The notes under the pieces were generated by a model, which was not told the DNA's origin, made no database searches, and saw only the letters and a program-made list of their open reading frames with translations. A DNA stretch of 64,000 nucleotides from Teichococcus aerophilus (GTDB lineage: Bacteria; Pseudomonadota; Alphaproteobacteria; Acetobacterales; Acetobacteraceae). Numbering within the stretch: the stretch's first letter is position 1; each line of letters starts with the position of its first letter. This document shows, one piece after another, positions 51,389 to 59,255 of this stretch. The stretch spans positions 214,300 to 278,299 of the forward strand of contig NZ_JACTVA010000002.1 in assembly GCF_014490485.1 (NCBI RefSeq), in the 5' to 3' direction. The position numbers and the translations under genes are program-made.

Positions 51389-52278
51389 CCGCTGACCATC
51401 TGCTCCTCGAGCAATTCCAGCAATGTACGTGCCGCGGGGCCGGGCGATGACCCTCTCCGCAGCACGACGCCTGTGGCCCGTTCGATCCTTGGATGACCAA
51501 GGGTCTTGGCGACGAGGATGGGATGTGGCTCTCGCGGCAGGGCGAGGCGTGGGACGACGGCGACGCCCAATCCGGCCTCCACCAACCCCAGGCTGGTCGA
51601 GAGATGCTCCGCCTCGTAATGCCAGTTCGGGCGTATGCCGAGCGGTAGCAGGGCGCGGTCCAGGATCAGGCGGTTTCCCGAGCGGCGGGAGACACCAACA
51701 AGCCTTTCCTGAATCAGGTCATCCCATTTGATCTCCTTCTGCTTCGCCAGCGGATGGTCGCGCCGGCAGGCGAGGACGAAGGGATCGCGGCGCAGCGGCC
51801 GGAACTCCACATCGGGGTGCCCCGCCCCCTCCATGCCCACGCCGAATTCCACTCCCCCGCTGGCGACGGCATCAATCACGCCCTCCGCCGCCAAATCCAT
51901 GACGCGAACCCGCACGGCGGGAAAGCGCCGCGCGAAATCCGCCAGGGTAGCAGGCAGGAAGTAGTAAGCGGCGGTCGGGATGCAGGCGATGGTGACCAGG
52001 CCACGCCGGTGCGCCGCCGTTTCCCGGATGCCCAGCAGGCTCTCCTCCAACTCATCCAACAAGCGGCGGGCGCGCGGCAGGAACTCACGCCCCGTCTGCG
52101 TCAGGGAGACGCGGCGCGTGGAGCGTGCCAGCAACTCCACACCCAGTTCCTCCTCCAGCGAGCTGAGGCGTCGCGATATCGCTGGTAGCGAAAGGTGCAG
52201 GGTATCCATGGCCCGCGTCAGGCTTTCGGCTTCCGCCACGGCCACGAAGGTTCGGAGTTGGTCGAGGTCGATTGCCAT
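51385..52278 (-). CDS. LysR family transcriptional regulator
   Basis: 297 residues from the ATG at 52278 (52290 is an alternative). The N-terminal helix-turn-helix is IDLDQLRTFVAVAEAESLTRAMDTLHLSLPAISRRL, and a two-lobe effector domain follows. It is divergent from the PrpF/GalD-like gene, the usual arrangement for a LysR activator. A GCAA...TTGC imperfect repeat in the gap near 52303-52326 could be the binding site, not verified. Confidence 0.92.
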   Translation of the reverse strand: MAIDLDQLRTFVAVAEAESLTRAMDTLHLSLPAISRRLSSLEEELGVELLARSTRRVSLTQTGREFLPRARRLLDELEESLLGIRETAAHRRGLVTIACIPTAAYYFLPATLADFARRFPAVRVRVMDLAAEGVIDAVASGGVEFGVGMEGAGHPDVEFRPLRRDPFVLACRRDHPLAKQKEIKWDDLIQERLVGVSRRSGNRLILDRALLPLGIRPNWHYEAEHLSTSLGLVEAGLGVAVVPRLALPREPHPILVAKTLGHPRIERATGVVLRRGSSPGPAARTLLELLEEQMVSG

Positions 52279-52388
52279 GCGGGCTGCCACTCTTGCGCGT
52301 CAGGCAAGTATTGTGTCGATCTTTGCACTTCATTGACAAGCGGTTTAGACGCATTGCTTGGGCAACGAAATCCAGTGTGGAAACGCCC

Positions 52389-53480
52389 ATGTCGATCCGC
52401 CTTCCCTGCGTGCTGATGCGCGGCGGCACAAGCCGTGGTCCCTTCTTCCTGGCCGCTCACCTCCCGGCCGACCCGGCGCAGCGGGATATCATGCTGCTGG
52501 CAGCACTTGGTTCGCCGCACCCTTTGCAGATCGATGGCATTGGCGGCGGCAGCAGCGTGACCAGCAAGGTGGCGATCGTCGGCCCGGCCGTGGACAGCCA
52601 GGCGGACGTCGAATACCTGTTTGCCCAGGTCTCGGTTGAGCAGGGCAGAGTCGATACCAAACCCAATTGCGGCAACATGCTCGCTGGCGTTGGCCCGTTT
52701 GCCATTGAGGCCGGCCTTGTCACGCCGACACATCCGGAAACCGTCGTTCGCATCCGCAACGTCAATACCGGCGCGCTCGTCGATGCTGTCGTGCAGACGC
52801 CGTTTGGCGCGGTCACTTATGATGGCGATGCGGAAATCCCGGGTGTCCAGGGTGGGGCGGCACCGATTGCCCTGCGCTTCCGCGATGTCGGTGGCAGCAA
52901 GACAGGCCAGATGTTCCCTACCGGACTTCGGCAGGAGCAGATTGACGGCGTACCGGTCACGCTGATCGATGGCGCCATGCCGATGATGCTGGTATCCGCT
53001 GCATCCCTCGGCACCGATGCGGACCTGCCGGTCGGAGCGCTGGAGGCGGACGCGGCCCTGCTCGCCCGGATCGAACGCCTGCGCCAGGTCGCTGGCCGCC
53101 GGATGGGCCTGGGCGATGTGTCGGAAAGCGTCATTCCGAAGCCGGCGTTGCTCGGCCCTGCCCGGCACCAGGGCCAGACGCTGACGGCACGCTACCTGAC
53201 GCCGCATTCCGTACACCGCTCCATGGCCGTGACCGGCGGCATCACCTTGGCCATCGCGGCACGCACTCCAGGGACTGTGGCCTTCGAACTGGCATCAACC
53301 GGGGAGGGCGGCGCCGTGATCGCGCACCCCGCAGGAACGTTGCAGATCGGCCTGAAGATTGAGGACAGTGTCGTCCACTGGGCAAGCGTACTGCGGACGG
53401 CGCGGCGAATTTTCGAAGGTCATCTTTTCCTGCCGGGAAGGACCCTGCAGACGGCTTCGTCGCAACTGGCTGCTGAATAA
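52389..53480 (+). CDS. PrpF/4-oxalomesaconate tautomerase (GalD-like) family isomerase
   Basis: 363 residues, double diaminopimelate-epimerase fold. Family features are IRLPCVLMRGGTSRGPFF, PLQIDGIGGGSSVTSKVAIV, the KPNCGNMLAGVGPFAIEAG catalytic-site region, and VRNVNTG-like RIRNVNTGALVDA. GalD tautomerises 4-oxalomesaconate in gallate degradation; PrpF isomerises aconitate in the methylcitrate cycle. With a LysR regulator and a Bug receptor but no PrpD or GalA, GalD-type or aconitate-type activity cannot be separated. Confidence 0.88.
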   Translation: MSIRLPCVLMRGGTSRGPFFLAAHLPADPAQRDIMLLAALGSPHPLQIDGIGGGSSVTSKVAIVGPAVDSQADVEYLFAQVSVEQGRVDTKPNCGNMLAGVGPFAIEAGLVTPTHPETVVRIRNVNTGALVDAVVQTPFGAVTYDGDAEIPGVQGGAAPIALRFRDVGGSKTGQMFPTGLRQEQIDGVPVTLIDGAMPMMLVSAASLGTDADLPVGALEADAALLARIERLRQVAGRRMGLGDVSESVIPKPALLGPARHQGQTLTARYLTPHSVHRSMAVTGGITLAIAARTPGTVAFELASTGEGGAVIAHPAGTLQIGLKIEDSVVHWASVLRTARRIFEGHLFLPGRTLQTASSQLAAE

Positions 53481-53503
53481 TTAAGAAACAAGGAAACGCC
53501 ACC

Positions 53504-54478
53504 ATGAACCGTCGCAACATTCTTCAAGCTGCCCTGGCCCTGCCCTTCGCCGCACCGGTGGTGGCGCGTGCGCAGGACACCTGGCCCAGCCGTCCGGTCC
53601 GATTGCTGGTGGCCTATGCCCCAGGCGGCGGCACGGACAACGTGGCACGGGTGGTCGCTGCCCGGCTGCAGGCCGTGCTAGGCCAGGCGGTCGTGGTGGA
53701 GAACAAGCCCGGCGCCGGGGGCAATCTGGCCACCGACCAGGTCGCCAGCGCCAAGCCGGATGGCTACACCCTGCTGGTCGGCAACCAGGGGCCCATGACG
53801 GTCAATCAATCGCTGTTCCCGAACATGCGCTTTGACCCGATCACCACGCTGGAGCCCGTGGCACTGCTGGCGGACGCGCCGCTCGTGGCCGTCGCTGGTC
53901 CGGCGAGCAAGGCCCGCGACCTGCGCGGCCTGCTTGCGGAAGCCAAGGCGGCGAACGGCGCCTTCTCCTACGCCTCCGCCTCCAACGGTTCCGCCAGCCA
54001 TCTGGCCGCAGCACTGATGTTCCAGATGGCGGGGGTTGAGGCACAGCACTTGCCGTTCCGCGGCGCCGGGCCGGCGTTGAACGACGTCGTGGCCGGCCAC
54101 ATCCCCTTCATGATCACGACGCTCCCTTCCGTCGTCGGTTTGCTGCAGGGCGAGCTGGTCCGCGCGCTGGCCGTAACCGGAGAGAACCGCCTGGCCGCCC
54201 TGTCCTCGGTACCGACCGTCGCCGAGGCCGCGTTGCCTGGCTACCGCTCCTCCGCCTGGTACGGCGTGCTGGCGCCCAAGGGTGTGCCGCAGCCGGTGCT
54301 GGCGCGTCTGGAAAGCGCGATCGCCGACAGCCTGACGACGGAGGAGGTGGCAAAGCGCCTGCGGGAAGAAGGCGCCGAGCCTTCCCGCATGGGCGGCGCC
54401 TCCTTCGGGACGTTCATGCGGGAGGAGCGGACACGCTGGGCTCAGGTGGTGCGCGAGGCGGATATCAAGGTCGAATAG
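53504..54478 (+). CDS. TctC/Bug-family solute-binding protein
   Basis: 324 residues. Signal NRRNILQAALALPFAAPVVARAQ is Tat-like. Bug features are SRPVRLLVAYAPGGGTDNVA, VVENKPGAGGNLATDQVA, PDGYTLLVGNQGPM and FRGAGPALNDVVAGH. It starts 23 bases after the tautomerase gene with AAGGAAA upstream and shares its transcript, so it probably captures that enzyme's upstream substrate, such as a tricarboxylate or aromatic breakdown product. Confidence 0.93.
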   Translation: MNRRNILQAALALPFAAPVVARAQDTWPSRPVRLLVAYAPGGGTDNVARVVAARLQAVLGQAVVVENKPGAGGNLATDQVASAKPDGYTLLVGNQGPMTVNQSLFPNMRFDPITTLEPVALLADAPLVAVAGPASKARDLRGLLAEAKAANGAFSYASASNGSASHLAAALMFQMAGVEAQHLPFRGAGPALNDVVAGHIPFMITTLPSVVGLLQGELVRALAVTGENRLAALSSVPTVAEAALPGYRSSAWYGVLAPKGVPQPVLARLESAIADSLTTEEVAKRLREEGAEPSRMGGASFGTFMREERTRWAQVVREADIKVE

Positions 54479-54490
54479 GCTGCCACGCCG

Positions 54491-54512
54491 GGGCGGCCAA
54501 TCCAGGCCGCCC
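54491..54512. terminator. Hairpin between convergent Bug and response-regulator genes
   Basis: GGGCGGCC and its complement GGCCGCCC form a perfect 8-bp stem with a 6-base loop, 12 bases after the Bug stop; a TGCTTCCT stretch follows. It can serve both directions. Confidence 0.6.
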
Positions 54513-54527
54513 TGCTTCCTGCGGTCC

Positions 54528-55220
54528 TCAGGGTTCGTAGGAAGGCTCGGCTTCACTGTCAGCCACCGGCGCGAGCCGGCCCGCCACCACCTCTGCCATC
54601 CGGACCAGGTCCGGCAGCGATCGTGCCGCCATCTTCTGCATGATGCGCCCGCGATGCACTTTGATGGTGATCTCGCTCAGATCCAATGCCGCCGCGACCT
54701 GCTTGTTCATGTGCCCGGACGTGACGTAGCGCATCACCTCCCTTTCCCGTGGCGTCAGCGTCTCGAAGCGCAGCCAGATGGCCGCTGAGGCTCGTTCCGT
54801 CTGGCGCTGCTTGCGGTCCCGCTCCAGGGCGGCTGCAACGGCTTCCAGCATCGCGGCTTCTTCGAACGGCTTCGGCAGGAAGTCGATGGCGCCGCCCTTC
54901 ATGGCCTGCACGGTCATGGGCACGTCGCCAAAGCCCGTCATGAAGATCAGCGGGATCTTCTGGCCGATGCTCAACAGATATTGCTGGAACGCCAGCCCAT
55001 CCATGCCTGGCATCCGGATATCCAGGACCAGGCAACTGGCCTGATCCATGACCTTCTCACGCGCCACGTCGTCGACGGAAGCAAAAGCCACGGCGCGCAA
55101 CCCGACCGAGCGGAACAGGCTGATCAGTGATTCCCGCACTGACAGATCGTCATCCAGTACGATGACCAAAGGTAGCGCCGCGCTGATGAGGTCGTCGGCC
55201 GGGCGGCGTTGCTGCGGCAC
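54528..55220 (-). CDS. FixJ/NarL-type response regulator
   Basis: 230 residues. The receiver has the acidic D23-D25 pocket, phosphoacceptor D67 in LVLDIRMPGMDG, and K117 in FLPKPFE; a FixJ-type linker leads to a LuxR helix-turn-helix (TPREREVMRYVTSGHMNKQVAAALDLSEITIKVHRG). It begins 2 bases after the histidine kinase stop and forms a pair with it. Divergent to the hydrolase operon, which is its most likely target. Confidence 0.94.
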   Translation of the reverse strand: MPQQRRPADDLISAALPLVIVLDDDLSVRESLISLFRSVGLRAVAFASVDDVAREKVMDQASCLVLDIRMPGMDGLAFQQYLLSIGQKIPLIFMTGFGDVPMTVQAMKGGAIDFLPKPFEEAAMLEAVAAALERDRKQRQTERASAAIWLRFETLTPREREVMRYVTSGHMNKQVAAALDLSEITIKVHRGRIMQKMAARSLPDLVRMAEVVAGRLAPVADSEAEPSYEP

Positions 55221-55222
55221 GG

Positions 55223-57160
55223 TCAGTGGCTCTTGCAGGCAGGCAGGGTGAACTGAATCAATGCCCCGCCCACCGCAGGCCGCGACGCCCAGATCCGGCC
55301 GCCATGGGCCTCGACGGTGGAGCGGCAGACAGCCAGTCCCATGCCCATACCATTCGCCTTGGTCGTGAAGAAAGCATCGAATAGCCGCTTCGTGTCCTTC
55401 TCGGCAAATCCGATACCGTGATCCCGGACGCTGAAGAGGATCACCTCCCCACTCTCCGCCAGATCCGCCTTCAGGGTCAGATCACGGCGGCCGGACTCCA
55501 TGTCCGCGAGGGACTGCACGCCGTTGATCAACAGATTGACGATGACATGCTCGATCTGCAGCCGGTCAGCTTCGATCAGCGGAAGATCCGGATTCATGTC
55601 GATCGTCAGCGTGATGTCGTGATTCTGGAATTCCCGCTGTAACAACAGCACCGCCTCGTCCACCAGATCGCGCGGCGCGACGATATCCCGCCGTGGTACC
55701 GACTTGCTGACGAAGGCGCGGATCCGCGCCACAACATCGCCGGCTCGCTTGCCGTCGCGGATCGTGCGTTCCATCGCCTGGGTCGCCTCGCCCAGGTCTG
55801 GTGCCTCCCGCCGCAGCCAGCGCAATGCTGCCGCGCCATTCGCGACGATGGCTGCGATAGGCTGGCTGACCTCGTGCGCGATGGAGGCGGTCAGTTCCCC
55901 CAGCGTCGCCACGCGTGTGGCGTGCGCCAGGTTCTCCCGGGTTCGTTGCAAATCATGTTCTGCCCTGCGGCGCTCGGTGATGTCCATGATCGTCACCAGC
56001 ACCCGGCTTTCTCCCGCGGGCGGAAAGGTGACGGACATCAGGATGGACAGCTTCTCCCCACGCCGGGTGGAGACCACCGTCTCGGACTTGCAGCCTGGCT
56101 TTCCCTCGGCCAACGCCGCCAGCAGGTTGGCGAAGGAACCCGACGTCCCCGGCAGGAAGACCGGCTCCAACGGGCCCAGCAGTTCATGCTTGCTCTCGGC
56201 CTGGAACATCTGGACGGCCGTCTCATTGACGTCCAGGACGCGCACGAGGGTCACGGCCTGCCTCACGAAGTCAGGGTTCTCGGCGAAGTAGCGGTTGAAG
56301 TCGGTCACGCCCTGCTGCCGCAGCTCCTCGAGCAGTGGCTGTACGTCGGAGTAATCCTCGTCCCAGATCGCCACACCGGCGGATTGGAAGATGGAACGGT
56401 AGCGTGCCTCGCTCCGGCGCAGCTCGGCCACGGCCTGCTGCTGCAAGGTAATGTCCGTGTTGGTTTCCAGAATGGCGCTCGGGGCACCGTGCGGGCCGGT
56501 CTGCAAGGCCCAGCGGCTGGAGACGATGACGGGCTGGCCGCCACGGGTCCGATGCAGCACCTCGCCTTCCCAGTGCCCCTCGCGCAGGACTTGCGCCTGC
56601 ACGGGCTGGAAGCCCCCCGGCCGCTCGGGGGCCAGCAGGGTCTGCACCGGCCTGCCCAAGGCCTCCTCGGCCGACCAGCCGTAGAGCGCCTCGGCCCCGC
56701 GGGTCCAGGATGTCACGATGTCCTGGGTATCGCGGACGAAGATGGCATCATGGGTCAGGTTCAGCAGTTCCGCCTGTTCCCGCTGCGTCTGCGTCGCTGC
56801 CTGGTTCCGTAGGGTCAGCAGGGTGATGACGCCGATGGCGGCGCAGCTGACCGCCCAGCGCAGGAAGGGGTCGCGCGGCGGTGACAGGCCCTGGGACGCC
56901 AGGTAGCTGACCGTCGTCAGGCCGATGCAGCACAGCCCGGTGACGATGACGCCGCGCCGCAGATAGGTTCCGGCCGCCAGGATCAGCACGATGGCGTAAA
57001 GCCCGGCGACCGCACTGCCCAGGGGAAGCTCGGTATCAGCCGCGAAGATCAGCGCGGCGATCAGGACGATGCCGATCCTGGGAAACTGCTTGTTGCCGGA
57101 ATGGCGCCGCCATGGCCGGCCGAAAGCCCCCTCAGTCCCCTGCGCCACGCTGGCATTCAT
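55223..57160 (-). CDS. Membrane PAS sensor histidine kinase (FixL/DctB-like)
   Basis: 645 residues from the ATG at 57160 with AAGGAAG upstream. Four membrane segments (about 29-120, MASE-like) are followed by two PAS domains (about 128-240 and 250-395, the second with an insertion ending in VTIMDITERRRAE). The H-box is H429 in LTASIAHEVSQPIAAIVANG; N and G boxes are VIVNLLINGVQSL, VRDHGIGF and MGMGLAVCRSTVEAHGG. No haem-binding FixL His motif is evident. The pair probably senses an unknown signal and controls the divergent operon. Confidence 0.92.
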   Translation of the reverse strand: MNASVAQGTEGAFGRPWRRHSGNKQFPRIGIVLIAALIFAADTELPLGSAVAGLYAIVLILAAGTYLRRGVIVTGLCCIGLTTVSYLASQGLSPPRDPFLRWAVSCAAIGVITLLTLRNQAATQTQREQAELLNLTHDAIFVRDTQDIVTSWTRGAEALYGWSAEEALGRPVQTLLAPERPGGFQPVQAQVLREGHWEGEVLHRTRGGQPVIVSSRWALQTGPHGAPSAILETNTDITLQQQAVAELRRSEARYRSIFQSAGVAIWDEDYSDVQPLLEELRQQGVTDFNRYFAENPDFVRQAVTLVRVLDVNETAVQMFQAESKHELLGPLEPVFLPGTSGSFANLLAALAEGKPGCKSETVVSTRRGEKLSILMSVTFPPAGESRVLVTIMDITERRRAEHDLQRTRENLAHATRVATLGELTASIAHEVSQPIAAIVANGAAALRWLRREAPDLGEATQAMERTIRDGKRAGDVVARIRAFVSKSVPRRDIVAPRDLVDEAVLLLQREFQNHDITLTIDMNPDLPLIEADRLQIEHVIVNLLINGVQSLADMESGRRDLTLKADLAESGEVILFSVRDHGIGFAEKDTKRLFDAFFTTKANGMGMGLAVCRSTVEAHGGRIWASRPAVGGALIQFTLPACKSH

Positions 57161-57283
57161 CCTGTCACTTCCTTCTGCCCAGCTGGGCCTGAGCAATAGA
57201 CGGTTGATAATGCCGGGAAAAGTGTCTCCGGGGGAAATAGAGAAGCATCATCCCGGCCGCCGCCGCCATCCTGACCTAGCCTT

Positions 57284-57292
57284 TGGTATAAT
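57284..57292 (+). promoter_or_regulatory. Extended -10 promoter of the hydrolase operon
   Basis: TGGTATAAT is a perfect TATAAT with the TGN extension and lies in a locally A/T-rich patch of the 251-base divergent gap, 120 bases before the first gene. No good -35 is seen at 17 bases upstream, which is compatible with activation by the divergent response regulator. Confidence 0.5.
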
Positions 57293-57411
57293 ATCCCACT
57301 TCTGCCGCCTGTCGTACCAACGCCAGACCTTTGGGGCCCGGCGCCACGACTGCCCGGTCATAGCCGGCATCGCGCCGTGTTCCGGTGGTTGGATGCAGGA
57401 ACGGACGACCT

Positions 57412-58251
57412 ATGCCCTCGATCACCGTGAAGGACGGCACCGCCCTGTACTACAAGGATTGGGGCACGGGCGCGCCGATCGTCTTCAGCCACGGCTGGCC
57501 GCTGAATGCCGATGCGTGGGAAGCCCAGATGGTCTTCCTCGCCGCCCATGGCTATCGCTGCATCGCCCATGACCGCCGCGGGCACGGGCGCTCGGACCAG
57601 CCCTGGTCCGGCAACGACATGGATACCTATGCGGACGACCTGGCGGCGCTGATCGAGGCGCTGGCTTTGGAAGGCGCTATGCTGGTCGGCCACTCCACCG
57701 GGGGTGGCGAGGTCGCGCGCTATATCGGCCGCCATGGCACCGGGCGCGTCGCCAGCGCGGTGCTGGTCGGGGCCGTACCGCCGAAGATGCTGCGAACCCC
57801 TACCAACCCGGACGGGCTGCCGATCGAGGTATTCGACAGCATGCGTGCCGGCGTCGCCGCCAATCGCTCCCAGGTGTTCCAGGATATCACGACACCGTTC
57901 TTCGGCGCCAACCGGCCTGGGGCTGAGATCAGCCAGGCCACGCGGGATGCCTTCTGGTTTCAGGGCATGCAGGCAGGGCTGAAAGGCGTGCTTGATTGCA
58001 TCGCCGCCTTCTCCGAAACCGACTTTACCGCGGACCTGAAGCGGTTCGACATTCCGACCTTGGTCATCCATGGCGCGGACGACCAGATCGTGCCGGTCGA
58101 CCTGACGGCGCGCCGGACCGCCGCACTGATCCCCGGCGCCGTGCTGCGGATCTATCCCGGCGGCGCCCATGGCCTGGCCGACACCAGCCGCGACCAGCTG
58201 AACGCCGATCTCCTGGCCTTCGCCCGTGGCGACCTCTCCAGTTTCACCTGA
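57412..58251 (+). CDS. Alpha/beta hydrolase, non-haem chloroperoxidase type
   Basis: 279 residues from the ATG at 57412. The fold signature [17 protein letters not shown], the loop [14 protein letters not shown], nucleophile S95 in [15 protein letters not shown], the acid in [11 protein letters not shown] and the His in [10 protein letters not shown] form a full triad. The cofactor-free haloperoxidase/esterase family acts on esters, lactones or peracids. It is the first gene of a six-gene run behind the extended -10. Confidence 0.93.
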   Translation: MPSITVKDGTALYYKDWGTGAPIVFSHGWPLNADAWEAQMVFLAAHGYRCIAHDRRGHGRSDQPWSGNDMDTYADDLAALIEALALEGAMLVGHSTGGGEVARYIGRHGTGRVASAVLVGAVPPKMLRTPTNPDGLPIEVFDSMRAGVAANRSQVFQDITTPFFGANRPGAEISQATRDAFWFQGMQAGLKGVLDCIAAFSETDFTADLKRFDIPTLVIHGADDQIVPVDLTARRTAALIPGAVLRIYPGGAHGLADTSRDQLNADLLAFARGDLSSFT

Positions 58252-58276
58252 ATCCGACATAGAAGGACTTCGCCTC

Positions 58277-58930
58277 ATGGCCATCACCGCCACCCCGACG
58301 CCCGGCAAGCTGCTGCTGAACCCGCATGACCACGTGCTGGTCATGATCGACTTCCAGTCCCAGATGGCCTTCGCCACCAAGTCGATCGACGCCATCACGC
58401 TGCGCAACAACGCCGCGCTGGTGGCCCGCGCCGCGGCTGGCTTCGGCGCCTCGGCCATCCTGACCACGGTGGCGGAGAAGTCCTTCTCGGGCCCGATGTT
58501 CAGCGAGATCACCGACGCTTTTCCCGGCCAGAAGCTGCTCGACCGCACCTCCATGAACACCTGGGAGGATGCCGCCGTGATCGATGAGGTCAACAGGATC
58601 GGCAAGGGGCGTATCGTGCTGTCCGGGCTGTGGACCTCGGTTTGCATCGTCGGCCCGGCGTTGTCCGCCATCGACCAGGGCTTCGAGGTCTATGTCATCG
58701 CCGATGCTTGCGGCGATGTCTCGGACGAGGCGCATGAGCGCGCGATGGAGCGGATGATCCAGGCCGGCGCGCGCCCCATGACGTCGCTGCAATACCTGCT
58801 GGAACTGCAGCGCGACTGGGCGCGGACCGAGACCTACGAGATGACCACCGGCATCGCCAAGACCTATGGCGGCAGCTACGGCCTTGGCGTCACCTACGCC
58901 AAGACCATGTTCGGCGCCCACGAAGGCTGA
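58277..58930 (+). CDS. Isochorismatase-like hydrolase (YcaC type)
   Basis: 217 residues. The cysteine-hydrolase triad is visible as D in VMIDFQSQMAF, a Lys in VAEKSFSGPM, and the nucleophilic Cys in SGLWTSVCIVGPALSA. The end (TTGIAKTYGGSYGLGV) matches the YcaC subgroup, whose physiological substrate is unknown. AGAAGG lies before the ATG. Paired often with chloroperoxidase-like hydrolases in proteobacteria. Confidence 0.93.
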   Translation: MAITATPTPGKLLLNPHDHVLVMIDFQSQMAFATKSIDAITLRNNAALVARAAAGFGASAILTTVAEKSFSGPMFSEITDAFPGQKLLDRTSMNTWEDAAVIDEVNRIGKGRIVLSGLWTSVCIVGPALSAIDQGFEVYVIADACGDVSDEAHERAMERMIQAGARPMTSLQYLLELQRDWARTETYEMTTGIAKTYGGSYGLGVTYAKTMFGAHEG

Positions 58931-58964
58931 AGCCGCACCAACAGCCGCTTTGCGGGAGCAACCG

Positions 58965-59255
58965 ATGAAGGTCTACGTGCTGTCCCTGGCGGCCGGCCTG
59001 CTGGTCGGCGTCATCTATGGCCTTCTCAATGTGCGATCACCGGCCCCGCCGGTGATCGCGCTGGTCGGCCTGCTCGGCATTCTGCTGGGCGAGCAGATCG
59101 TGCCCGTAGCCAAGCGGCTGCTGGCGGGGCCCGCCCCTGCCCTGTCCGAGGTCCGGCAGGGCTGCGCCACACATGTCTTCGGAATGTTGCCGGGGCGTGG
59201 CCATGGGGCGGCCACTCCTCCTCCGCCGGCAAAGCCCCCCGAAAGGTCGGCCTGA
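58965..59255 (+). CDS. XapX/DUF1427 small membrane protein
   Basis: 96 residues. The XapX core has two membrane segments, YVLSLAAGLLVGVIYGLLN and PPVIALVGLLGILLGEQ, with the invariant VRSPAPP between them. The tail beyond residue 60 is a polar, proline-rich extension. Function unknown. It is coupled to the amidohydrolase by a TGATG overlap and preceded by GGGAGC. Confidence 0.88.
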   Translation: MKVYVLSLAAGLLVGVIYGLLNVRSPAPPVIALVGLLGILLGEQIVPVAKRLLAGPAPALSEVRQGCATHVFGMLPGRGHGAATPPPPAKPPERSA

